NCBI RefSeq assembly: GCF_029784155.1
Contig: NC_073691.1
Coordinates: 24,999,011-25,063,010 of the forward strand
Reading direction: 5' to 3'
Length of the DNA stretch: 64,000 bases
From: Uranotaenia lowii
Taxonomy: Eukaryota; Arthropoda; Insecta; Diptera; Culicidae
The position numbers and the translations under genes were made by a program. Each line of letters begins with the position of its first letter. Positions within the stretch are counted from its first letter, which is position 1. Below, one piece after another: positions 45,753-56,550 of this stretch. The notes under the pieces were generated by a model that had not been told where the DNA came from, searched no databases, and worked only from the letters and a program-made list of their open reading frames with translations.

Positions 45753-48196
45753 TCTAATATATAAAGATGAGTTGGACTATATATGTTTGTATGTACCTTA
45801 TACAAATCCACACCGCTTAACCGATCAGCCTGAAATTTGGTACAGTTATGTTTTTGGACCATGGGAAGGTTTTAGTAATAGTTTCGAGCCCCTCCCACCT
45901 GAGAAAAGGAACCCTCCCATAGAACTTTCCTTTTTTTCCCACAAACCAAAAGTCATGGCACCCATTTTTCAGAACCATTTTTTCCCCTTTGGCGGGGTTG
46001 TTTTCACCATCACCATGGCACTATGGGGCATGGGGCAGTTCCATACAATGAGGCGGCAAAAAGTACGATTAGGTGATTTAGGCTATTTTGTTATTTTTGA
46101 AAATTTTGTTTGAAAATTACTATTTTAACTAACTTAAAATAAACTCTAACAAAAATGTTGTATAAATAACTTTTAAAGTACGATGCTTGGTGTTATTTTT
46201 GATCCAACTTTTTATTTCTTTTGAAAACCGGGTTTTGGACTAATTGATCATTAAATGATAAATAACATCAAGACAGTTCATGAAACTCAAAAGAAAAATG
46301 TGTGAAATGATTGTTCAAACATAAGAAACATTTTGTTTTATAAACCAACATCAACTTTGTTGAATTTATACTCATTAATGGGTAAAAATTACCCATTTGC
46401 ATGATATTTTCAGCTTTATTTGACTATAACTCAAAAAACGGTGATTTAAGGTGCCTGGAATCTCTTTCATTGTATTTTTAGGACTTTAAACTAGATCTTG
46501 ATTGTAAAAAGAGTATGGGGAAATGCGGGGATTTTTTTTGGCAAGGCTTTAAATTTTTTGATTTTTGAAAAAAATCATTATTAACTCATTTTTATCATAG
46601 ATCAATTTAGTGTGTAAAAATTTTGAATGGTTCAAATGATAGCTTTTAATATAAGCTTTCATATGGTGTACTTTGAATTTAAGAAAAAAATGTTTTCCAT
46701 AGATATATATGTGATTTAAAAATTTTTCTTCATCATATAAATTTTTCAATTTTTCAAAGTCTGATGTCTATGGTGCGTTCAGTTTTCAAGATAATGAGTT
46801 GAAAAACTGGGAATATCTTAGTTAAATATAAAGTTATTAACTAGTAAAAATAAAAAAGCGATCCGATAAAGTTCAGTTTTTGACTTTTTGCCGCCTCAAA
46901 CCCCATAGTGCATGGGCCGGGCATTAGAAACGACCATCAAGAGTTCACGTGGACTGGAAAGCAAATCAAAGCTTGCTGAGCATCAAAGATTTGAAAGGTA
47001 AAATTTTGGCGGGTGTTTTTTCCTTCTACTGTTCAAAACACGTGGTACCGGTACGTGATATTTGGATGCAATAATGAGCCTACATATTGTATTGAAAAAT
47101 AAAACTATCCTGTAAAGAATATATTGATTAAAATTGCAGTGATTTTCAATGTGCTGCCTACCGCCCCGCTGGGGGGCTTTCAGAGTTTGTAAGGATATAC
47201 AGTGAACTGAACAGTCAACAGTGAATTGGCTTCTTCAGCTGAATAGCTATTTGGACTGAATTCTGAAAAACTAATGAACCGATTTTTATAAACTCCAGCT
47301 TTTAACCAACCATTATCAAATTTTTAGGATTCCTTATAGAGAAAGAAAAAAATTAGATTATGTTGAAGGCTGCAATTTCAACGCTTTGAAAGCCGCCGGG
47401 GAATCTAAATGGGGGATTAGAAAATTGATTAGACAATACAATCTGAGGTTTTTAGTTTTATACAATCCTATTGCATTGGCCAATTTATTTATACTTTTTT
47501 ATTTATTTTTGGTCATCAATGTGTTCAATTCTATCATTCAATTTTGAAAAAAACCGTTTGGTACTGCGAGTTCAAACAAATGATTTCAAAGAATTTTAAC
47601 ATTGATCACTCTTCAAAATAATTAATGCAACTCAAATAAGACCATTTCCATAACATTTTAATGGTTATTTCGGTTCAGAGATGATTTCTTTTCGATAACT
47701 CCAAGAAACTTTTAGTGCAACTTTTAACATTTAAGAAAAACAGTGTTAAATTAAAAAAGCGAAAAAAGCAAACATACAATCGAAAACATGCCAAATGAGT
47801 CTTAAACATGGTTCAACAAGGTTCGGAAGTGTTTTTAGAAATTTTTAATTAAATAAAACTTAAATATACCATTGTACAGGGAGATCATCCATCTTGAAAA
47901 GTGGGATAGTCTCCAAAAGAGATTTAAGTTTTTTGTGATAGAGAAGAAGGAAATTATTTTGAAATTCAATTAATTATCCTTAAAACTATAAGCTTCTTCT
48001 AAAAAAATGAAATCGATAAACACAGTGAACAATCTCAATAAAAACTTTTAAAAGACTTACAAAACTAACGTGGCCAAACATGGGCCCAATTTCTTAAAAC
48101 GATGAATATAAAGCTTCCAATATTTCGTAAAATCAAACGACTCATTTTGATTAATATCTTTTGTGAACCTGAGCAAGGCCGGGTAAAATCAGCTAG
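45753..48196 (+). mobile_element. 2,444-bp non-autonomous Helitron
   Basis: It begins TCTAATATATAAAGATGAG and ends GGCCGGGTAAAATCAGCTAG. The flanking bases are A on the left and T on the right, as expected for Helitron insertion between A and T with no target duplication. The 5' part carries the familiar text CTTAACCGATCAGCCTGAAA, followed by TTTGGTAC, found in many insect Helitron-like repeats. There is no Rep/helicase. The 113-codon frame 45772-46113 crosses into the nested Transib element, so it is not a gene. Confidence 0.85.
46019..46910. mobile_element. 892-bp non-autonomous Transib-type element nested in the Helitron
   Basis: The ends are CACTATGGGG (46019-46028) and CCCCATAGTG (46901-46910), exact 10-base inverted repeats. 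TGAGGCGGCAAAAAGT and its complement lie just inside (about 46049 and 46883). CATGG flanks each side (46014-46018 and 46911-46915), a perfect 5-bp duplication. Transib elements have CACWATG ends and 5-bp duplications, so the assignment fits well. The interior is AT-rich and has no RAG1-like transposase. Confidence 0.85.
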
Positions 48197-50565
48197 TTTT
48201 TTAATATTTGCCGTTCGTTTTTTGATAATTTTTGTCATTTGTACCGCCTTTTATCAATTTCATCATTTTTGGTCATTTTTATCAATTTTGGTTGTTTTTC
48301 TCATTTTTATAATTTTTGTCATTTTAATCTTTTATTTTTCTTTCACGACATTTTTGTTATATAATATATTTTTGTCAATTTTGCCATTTTTTTTTAATTT
48401 TGTTTATTCATTTTCTCATTTTTATAATTTTCCGCATTGTTTGACATTTTTGTCATTCATGTCATTTTTGTCCATTCTGTCGTTTGGTTTTTCTCATTTT
48501 TGGTCATTTTTGTAATTTTGTTCATTTTTGTGATTTTTTCTCAATTTTTCCATTTTTATAATTTTTTCCGTTTTTTGACATTTTTCTAATTTTTGTCATT
48601 AATTATATTTTTGTCGTTTTTTTATCATTTTTGTAATGTTTGCCATTTCAATTATTTAAGTCTTTTTGTCATTATTGTAATTTTTGTCATTTTTATCAGT
48701 TTTCAAATATTTTTCAATTTTGTAATTTTTTCAATTTTTTTTAAATTTTTTATCATTTTTGTTATTTTTTCAGTTTTTGTTATATTTGAAATTTTTTGTC
48801 GATTAATAATTTTGGTCTAATTTTTTTTTTTTTTTTTTTGTCATTTTCATCATTTTTTGTCATTTTTATTCTGGTTATTTTTGTAATTCTTTTTCTTTAT
48901 TTTGTTATTTTTATCATTTTTATCATATTTTTAGTTTTTTTCCCTTTTTTTTATTTTTGTCGTTCTGTCATTTTTGTTATTATTGACATTTTTATCATTT
49001 TTATTGATTTTGTCATTTTATTCAGTGTTTTGTCAATTTTGTCTTTTCTGTCATTTTAATAATTTTTGTCATTTTTATTATTTTTGTTATTATTGTCAGT
49101 TTATTTTAGTTTTTTGTCATTTTCATCATTTTTTTGCTATTTTGTCATTTTTATTATTTTTGTCAATTTTCAATTTTTTCAAGTTAATTTTATATTTTTC
49201 TCATTTTTGTCATATTTTTCGGTTTTCCGACATTTTTGTAATTTTTGTCTCTTTTGTCATTTTTACCATCCATTTTATTTTGTCATTTTTGACATTTTCC
49301 TTTATTTGTATTTTTTGTCATTTTCGTCCTTTTTTCATTTTGTAATTTTTGGCATTTTTCAGATTTTCTGTCATTTTTCATCAGTTTTGTAATTTTTTTT
49401 CAGTTTTTTGCCATTTATATATTTTTTTTGTCAATTTTCTGTTTTTGATAATTTTTATAATTTTTTAATTTTTTTTTCCATTTCCATCATTTTTGTAATT
49501 TTTTGAAATTTTTGCATTTTTTTTGTCATTTTGTAATTTTTTTAAATTTTATTGTAATTTTTATCATTTTTGTTATTTTTCTATTTTTTTGTCTTAATTA
49601 TCATTTTTTTTTCAGTTTTATGTCATTTGTATCAGTTTTGTCATTTTTCTTATTTTTATCATATTAATCATTTTTACTATTTCTGATATTTTTGTCATTT
49701 TCGTCTTTTTTCATTTTGTCGTTTAAGTACTTTTTGTCATTTTGGTAATTTTTGTCAAATTTATCATTTTTGTCATTTTTTCAGTTTTTTGTCTGTTATT
49801 TTCAGCATTTTTGTAGTTTTTGAAATTTTTTGTCATTTTTGGCATATTTGTCATTTTTGTAATTTTTATCATTATTTCAGCTTTTTGTCATTTTTATGAT
49901 TTTTGTAGCTTTTTTTTCGTTATTTTCATCATTTTTATCATTTTTGTCATTTTTGTTATTTTTCCAGTTTTTTCTTGTCATTTTTGTGATTTTTTTTTCA
50001 TGTTTATCATTGATGTCATTTTTCCAGATTTTTTTTTGTCATTTCTTTTTTTTTGTCATTTTTATCAATTTTTTTTGTTATTTTTATCATTTTTCTATCT
50101 ATTTTTCTGCATTTTTGTCATTTTTATCAGTTTTGTTACTTTTGTCATTTTTGTCATTTTTTCAGTCGTTTTGTATAAATTTTGTCAAGTTTGTCATTTT
50201 TATCATTTTTGGCATATTTTTTTCCATTTTTGTCGTCTTTTTAATATTTTTGTCATTTCTGACATATTTGTCATTGACAAGACTGGAATGTCTTATTTTA
50301 ATAATTTTTGTTTCTTTTGTCATTTTTGTTATTTTTGTAATTTTATTAAATCTTTGTCTTTTTTATCACTTTTGTCAATATTGTATTTTTGTTATTTTGT
50401 AATTTTTGAAAATTTTGGTCATTTTTATAATTTTTCATTTCAGGTCGTATTTTTATAATTTTTGTCGTTTTGGTCATTTAAATCTTTTGTCATTTTTGTC
50501 TCTACGTAATTTTTGTAATTTTTGTCATTTTTGTGATTTAGGTAATTTTTGTCTTTTTACTTGCA
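48197..50565 (+). repeat. TTTTTGTCATTTTTATCATT-type T-rich satellite
   Basis: For about 2.4 kb the plus strand repeats TTTTTGTCATTTTT with ATC, ATT and AAT variants at short irregular spacing. All three frames are open for long stretches (for example 49820-50458, 212 codons), producing F/I/C/H-rich text that is not protein. It belongs to the same family as 27770-28150 and 32630-34190. T-richness on one strand gives extreme strand asymmetry. Confidence 0.9.
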
Positions 50566-50815
50566 AAACTTTTCATCTCGTTTCGCTTTCTTATTATCTT
50601 TTTTTTTTTTGCTAACTCTGACTTTTTTCATCACGTCGACAATCGCTCTTTTTCATTATTTATGTTTCTATCTCCTTGTATTTTTATCATGCGTCGTTTT
50701 TTTTCTTTTACTCTTATCCATCTATTCTATTGTTTTCAATCTTTTACTTTTTTCTGTTTAGTTTTTTCTTCTCTTTGTATTCTCTTTTTTACTCTGTTTT
50801 TGGCTAAAAAAAAAC
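50566..50815 (+). repeat. Pyrimidine-rich tract right of the satellite
   Basis: T and C dominate the plus strand (TTTCGCTTTCTTATTATC, TTTTTCTTCTCTTTG), without the GTCAT word. The tract extends the strand asymmetry but differs in sequence from the satellite. Confidence 0.65.
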
Positions 50816-52537
50816 CAATACATTATTGTGTTTTTAAAGTAACTGAAAAATAGTTAAAAATTGCATAATTCTGTTAATAACTTCAAACAATTTTTCTTAT
50901 CACCAAATTCAATTAGTGATTTACCTTTGTAGATAAACATTTACAAACATATTTTCTGAAAGAAAGAAAAGATTGAATCAAAATCAACGAGTTGACGTCA
51001 GCATTGAATTCGCGATCGTTGTAAGAAGGTACTCTAAGTTTCACAAAGTGGTAGGAATAAAAGGTGCAATTGAAGCTGAAAGTCAACCTCGCTCTCAACC
51101 ATAAAACAAATATCGAGCTGGAACTGCTTCGACTACACATGAGGGGGCTAGCTAGCTGCGCTTTTTATCGGTTATCTTAGCAGGAAACATTCGAGAAAGC
51201 ATCCCCACGTTATCTTGGCAGGCAGGCAGGTGTTGCTGAAGTTGTGTACTTCTGTGCCCTGAAAGAGCAATAAATTAGAGAATTACATTGAAGACAGACG
51301 CAAATCAGTTTCAATTAGTTTGAGAATGAACCCTTTGAAGTCTCGTTTTGAAAGTTGTAACATCTAAAAATAAACTTAAGATCATTTTTGTAGCGCCACT
51401 TTTTCTTAGAACACTATCCCAACTGATGAAGGCAGTTTTTACAGAAAAAAATCTAATAATCCACATTTTCCTATTCAAATTTGACCCTGCAATACTGAAG
51501 AAATTATGGCAAAAACGTTAAAAAACCAAAAAAAAATCAAAGCTCTTGGTGAACACAAAATTTGCTCAAATAAAAACCTAAAACACGAAATTTTATTTGA
51601 AAAAAAAGTTTGATGATAGAAAAAAAAACTTTAAGAAAACAGTTTTTATCCAAATATTTCTCAGCATACTTACTCGCCGAAAAATTAAAATTGATTTATA
51701 AAAACCACCCTTGATGGATTTTAAATTTTTTCATGATTTTTAAAATTCAACGAACAAATCCCAGTAAACTCAAACATCTCGACGAGATCGACAGCAATAG
51801 ATCAACGAAACAGTTTCCAGCATCCTCGGAATTTTTCGACGCTAACTTATCAGCATGCCTTCAGAAGAAACTCTCAACAGAACGACATTCCAATCTTCCA
51901 AGAGTTTTTACGGGTTTCACGCCCAACAAATTGCTCCAGAACATGGAGTTCTCAGTAGATAAGCAAGAATCTGGAAACTCAAGATGGACACGCACACCTG
52001 GCTCGTACTTTGTTCCGTTTTTTATTTTTTTCGTTTAAAATTTTCTAGGTCCTCACTCTATCTCATACCAATTCTTATCTGGAAACGCGGGACTGATACC
52101 TACAGACGTTCAAACAGACTCGACGTGCGACTAATTTCGCATTTCTTGAACTATTTTTTTCCTTCAGACCCAAAACAAGACCTGTGTAGGCCCACGGTAG
52201 ATATTTCCCGAACGTTGCACGTCTAGTGTAGTATGTTCTCGAATCGTTTCACATCCGAGAGATAATGGCATTTTGGCGTGTGAGGCAGCCCAGTTACCAG
52301 TTGGCAAGAAAATAAAAATGTTGTTTTTCACACTTTCGGTGCCAGCTCAGGACAGGCCCGCGACTTCAGCACTTGGAAGTTCCTCGACGTGGAATGAATG
52401 TTGTTACTAGTGAGCTATTTGAGGAATGCTGATGGTTTTAAATGAGAAAAAAAAATCAGTCAAATGAGTTTCAAACAAACTACATTTGTCGCTTAAAGTG
52501 CTTTAAGATGTCTAATAGAAGTTTTTAAATGACTTAC
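50816..52537. other. Unique sequence with GC-richer patches and one exon-like segment
   Basis: The stretches at 50930-51290 and 51730-52440 are near-balanced in composition. On the minus strand, 51258-51209 follows a good pyrimidine tract plus CAG and reads GTEVHNFSNTCLPAKI, staying open into WGCFLECFLLR before a stop. A GTGGGG donor-like site lies at 51208. The plus-strand frame 51733-52038 has 101 codons without a domain. No family is assigned. Confidence 0.3.
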
Positions 52538-52577
52538 AATTCTCGTGAACAAGCTCAAGACTGTTTATGACGGTTAC
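52538..52577 (-). other. Candidate internal exon (40 nt)
   Basis: On the minus strand, TTTTCTCTTTCTTTCGTTAC ends in ACAG at 52581-52578. A 40-nt segment follows, starting GTAACCGTCAT and ending GAGAATT, and then a consensus GTAAGT donor at 52537. In frame 1 it reads VTVINSLELVHEN. The start resembles that of the candidate at 16052-16104. The splice signals are the best in the window, but without transcripts it could be chance or part of a non-coding RNA. Confidence 0.35.
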
Positions 52578-52764
52578 CTGTAACGAAAGAAAGAGAAAAC
52601 CGATGTGAGTAATTTGACCATTTAATATGAAATTCAGTTATTGAAACATTTGTTGTAGTCCTACTAAAAATGGTGTTGCATTTGAAAATCCCCAACTAAA
52701 GATGTAACTTTTGAGTCCAGTTTGATTTATTGGATAGAATCAGAGTGCATTTTTGGATGACTTA
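52578..52764. other. Unique sequence between exon candidate and satellite
   Basis: Nothing further is recognised here. Confidence 0.3.
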
Positions 52765-55700
52765 AGCAATGGTACACCACTCTCCTGGGTGATTTTTTTT
52801 TCAAGACTCTAAATTTTTTCCACAAACTCTAGACAGTATTCTCAGAACTTTCAGTCTTTCCAAACACACAGCAGGGTCCCTTCAGGTACTCTAGAGACTT
52901 TTTTTTAGGTATTACAGAGAGTTCCTTAGCCAGAAGTGGATTCTGTCTTGAACTCAAGAGCGTCTCATAAGGAACTCAACAGCGTCCCATCAGAATTTCT
53001 AGAGAATTCCCCAAGGAACTCTTGAGTGACCTTTCAGGAACTCTACAAAGTTTAGGAATTCTAAGTAAATATAGTGAGTTCCCTAAGGAACTCTTGAAAG
53101 ATCCTAAAGAAATCTACAAATAAATGAAGAGTTAACCACCGTAAATTTTATTTTGTGGAATTATTTTATCGGCTATATCGGTGAAATTTATATTCTTTGA
53201 GAAAGAATATTTAAGAATTGAAAGATTATACACGGATAGAAGATTAGAATAAGATGAAAGATGTTGAAATTGAGCGAAATGGTAATTTTTAATTTGAAAA
53301 CTTTTCATCACATTTCATCGACTTGTTCCTCACGGGAACGAATCTACAAATTTTTCAGGAATTCAAGCACTCAAAAGTCCTCTCAGTTGTTCAAAAGAAG
53401 AAAAAAAGTCCTCTCAGGAACCTTAGAAAGTTATGAGCACTCTGAGATTCCTCTGATAAACAATCTCTAGAGAGTACCTTAAAGAAAGAAAGTCTCATCA
53501 GGTACAATAGAGTTCTCATGAGAACTCCAACTACTCCCCTCAGAAACTGTAGAAACCTCAGGATGATTTTCCCGAGACTCTAAATAATCTTCAAAAACTC
53601 TAGACGGTATTCTCAGAAATTACAGTCCTCTTAAACACTCATGAGGGTCCCTTCAGGAACTCTAGAGTCTTTTTTTTATTATCAAATATTACAGAGAATA
53701 CCTAGGCCAAAAACGGATTCTGTCTAGAACTCAAGAGCATCTCATCAGGAACTAAACAGCGTTTTATCAGGATTTCTAGAGAGTTCCTCAAGGAACTCTT
53801 GAGAGACCTTTCAGGAACTCTAGAAAGTCTTTTCAGGAACTCTAAGTAAATAAAGTGAATGCCCTCAGGAACTCTTGAAAGATTCCCAAAGAACTCTACA
53901 GATTTTTTCAGGCATTCAGGAACTCAAAAGTCCTCTCAGTAGTTCATAAGGAAAAATTCCTCTCAAGAACCCTAGGAAGATCTCATCCCTCTGAGATTCT
54001 TCTCATAAACAATCTCTTGAGAGTACCTTGAAGAACTCTTGGAAGTCTCATGAGGTACAATTGAGATCTCAGGAGGACTCCAAGTAATCCCCTCAGAAAC
54101 TAAGTAGCCTCAGGAACTGTATTCCTCGTTCCTCTCAGGAACTCTAGAGGGTCCTCTTAGGAACAAGAAAGTACCATCAGGAGTTCGGATTATGTCTAGA
54201 ACTCAAGAGCGTCTCATCAGGAATTAAACAGCGTCTCATCAGGATTTCTAGAGGATTCCTCATGGAACCCTTGAGAGACCTTTTAGGAACTCTAGACAGT
54301 CTTTTCAGGAACTCTAAGTAGACTTAGTGATTTTCCTCAGGAACTCTTGAAAGATCCCTGAAGAACTCAAAAGACTTTAAGAACTCTAAAGCTCAAAAGT
54401 TCTCTCAGGAGTTCAAGAGGAAAAAATCCTCTCAGGAACCATAGAAAGTTCTCAGCCCTCTGAAATACCTCTCATAAACAATTTCTAGAGAGTACCTTAA
54501 ATAACTCTTCGAAGTCTCATCAGGTACAATAGAGTTTTCAGGAGAACTCCAAGTATTTCCTCAGGAACTAAGAAACCTCATGAACTTAATTTCTCTTTCC
54601 TCTCAGGTGCTCTAGAGAGTGCTCTTGGGAACAAGAAAGTGCCATCAGGAGCTCTAGGAATTCTTGTCTGGAACACTGAGGAGTCCTCTCAGAAATTCTA
54701 GAGAATCCCTTATGGAATTCCAGAAAATTCTGTTAGGCTGTCTAAAGAATGTCACAGGAATTTCATAAAGAACTCTCAAGTAATCAAAAGAGTCCCCTCG
54801 GGACCTTTATAAAAACCTCTCAGGTATTTGAAAGAGTCCCCTTAGGAGCCCTATGGATTTTTCAGCCCTTTCAAAAACTCAAGATAGTTTTGGTACACCA
54901 CATTCCTGTGTGATTTTTCCAAGACTCTAAATTATCTTCAAAAACTCTAAACAGTATTCTCGAAAATTCCATTCAACCCAAACACCCAGGAGGGTATCTT
55001 CAGGAACTATAGCGCCTTTTTTTTTTAAATATTACCCCTTAGTATTAATCCCTTCTGTCTAGAACTCAAGAGCGTCTCATCAGGAACTAAACAGCTTCCC
55101 ATCAGGATTTCTAGAGAGTGCCTCAAGGAACTCTTAAGAGACCTTTCAGGAACTCAAGAAAATCTTTTACGGGACTCTATGGAAATATAATAAATTCCCT
55201 AAGGAACTCTTGAAAGATCCCTAAAGAACTCTACAGATTTTTCAGGAATTCAAGAACACAAAAGTCCTCTCAGGAAACCCTAGAAAGTTCTCAGCCCTCT
55301 GAAATTCCTCACATAAACAATCTCTAGAGAATTCCTTCAAGAAATCTTGGAAGTCTTATCAGATACAAAAGAGTTCTCATGAGAGCTCCAAGTAATCCCT
55401 CAGGAAATTAAAAACCTTAGTAACTTCATTAGAGTTCCTCTCATGAACTCTAGAGAGTCCTCTTAGGAAAAAGGAAGTACCATCAGAAGCTCTGGAGAAT
55501 CTTTGGTGTAACACTGAGTAGTCCTCTCAGAAACACTAGAGAATTCCACAGGAATACCTCTCAAGAACTCTCTCTCTCAAGAACTCAAGAGAGTCTCGTT
55601 GAGACCTTTCTAAAGCCCTCTCAGGAAATCGAAAGAGTCCTCTCAGGAATCCTAGGAATTTCTTAACCCCGTTCAAAAACGTCAGAGAGTCCTGTCATCA

Positions 55701-55960
55701 ACTCTCAGAAACACTAGAAAACACCGTTTAAAATTTTGAAGTACTATGCACTATGTAGAGAAACTTCTCAGGATCATAAAGAATCCTCTGATAAATTCTC
55801 TAGAGAGTCTTCGCCGAAGCTCTTAAAACCTTCCTCAGAAATTCATGATATCATTTCTTGAAGTCTCAGAAACTTCCAAATGAGTCCTCTTAGGATATTT
55901 TGAGAAAATCGTGTTACAAGCTGTCGAGAGATTCTCAACAGAAGGTTTAGAAACTCTTAG
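52765..55960. repeat. GGAACTCTAGAGAGTCC-type satellite with higher-order organisation
   Basis: Words such as CAGGAACTCTAGAGAGTCC and CTCAGGAACTC repeat for about 3.2 kb. Larger units are visible. TGTCTAGAACTCAAGAGCGT, or a variant, occurs at about 52947, 53729, 54192 and 55048, and AATCTCTAGAGAGTACC at about 53462, 54013, 54481 and 55319. The opening GGTACACCAC...TCAAGACTCTAAATT recurs at about 52770 and 54893. Units differ in length, so segments have been lost. Confidence 0.9.
53122..53340. mobile_element. 219-bp insertion in the satellite with 11-bp flanking duplication
   Basis: AATCTACAAAT occurs at 53111-53121 and again at 53341-53351. Uninterrupted satellite units at about 53890 and 55215 read straight through this point (AAGAACTCTACAGATTTTTC). 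The intervening 219 bp are unrelated to the satellite. A stretch TTTTATCGGCTATATCGG resembles part of the arms of the 35806-36059 MITE. No terminal inverted repeat or poly-A tail is clear, so a SINE-like or fragmentary MITE insertion is possible. Confidence 0.65.
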
Positions 55961-56366
55961 TAACCATGTCACATGGATTTTTCTTTGTAGGCTGAATTAA
56001 TTTTCGTACAAACATTCTGGACATACAAATCAAAGCGAATGCCGAAATTTCGACTCATGCAGCGCACATACTTTTTGAACAGATTATTTTTTCATGCTAT
56101 CTTGATAAGGTCGATTATGTCATTTTTTTCATATAATAAAAATAGTAAGGTACAAAAGTTTTTCTAATCTTTTTGAACGAAAACAAACCAGAAAAAAATT
56201 TACAAAACAATATTGAACGCTTGTGATCGGACCTAGTTAGTAGGCAGACAGTGTGGAATACAAGCAAAATTTGAATTTGCTTCGGCACAAACCACATTTG
56301 TATTGAATTGGATCCGGCTCGAAGGACCAAAATTGTTTTTTGAAAATTCTACAGTTCACATTTAAA
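55961..56366. other. AT-rich unique sequence
   Basis: A spacer between the satellite and the second Helitron. The 71-codon minus frame 56115-56330 lacks a domain. Nothing else is supported. Confidence 0.4.
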
Positions 56367-56396
56367 TCTATATATATAAAAAGCAATTATCTGTAT

Positions 56397-56426
56397 GTTT
56401 GTTTGTTTGTTTGTTTGTTTGTTTGT
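56397..56426. repeat. (TTTG)n microsatellite
   Basis: About seven uninterrupted TTTG tetramers occur near the 5' end of the Helitron. Confidence 0.95.
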
Positions 56427-56522
56427 CCTCTATAGACTCAGCCGCCTTAAGAGCTAGAGATCTGAAATTTGGCATGGATGCTCATTAGGACCAGGAATGA
56501 TGAAAAATGATTTTAGATTTTT

Positions 56523-56550
56523 GGACGACCCCTTCTGAAGGGGGTCGTCC
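56523..56550. repeat. Hairpin at the start of the 143-bp array
   Basis: GGACGACCCC (56523-56532) pairs exactly with GGGGTCGTCC (56541-56550) around an eight-base loop. The right arm is the first GGTCGTCC landmark of the tandem array, so the array begins at an inverted copy of its own landmark. Confidence 0.85.

Noticed and set aside
46014..46915. Piece of an autonomous RAG1-like system
   Set aside because: The ends fit Transib, but the interior has no transposase reading frame, so only a non-autonomous element can be claimed.
48102..48515. 137-codon plus-strand frame
   Set aside because: It starts inside the Helitron 3' end and continues into the satellite, so it crosses an element boundary and cannot be an ancestral gene.
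49820..50458. Longest open frame in the window (212 codons, plus strand)
   Set aside because: It is a translation of the TTTTTGTCAT satellite. Other frames over the same DNA are equally open and the text is F/I/C/H-rich without domain structure.
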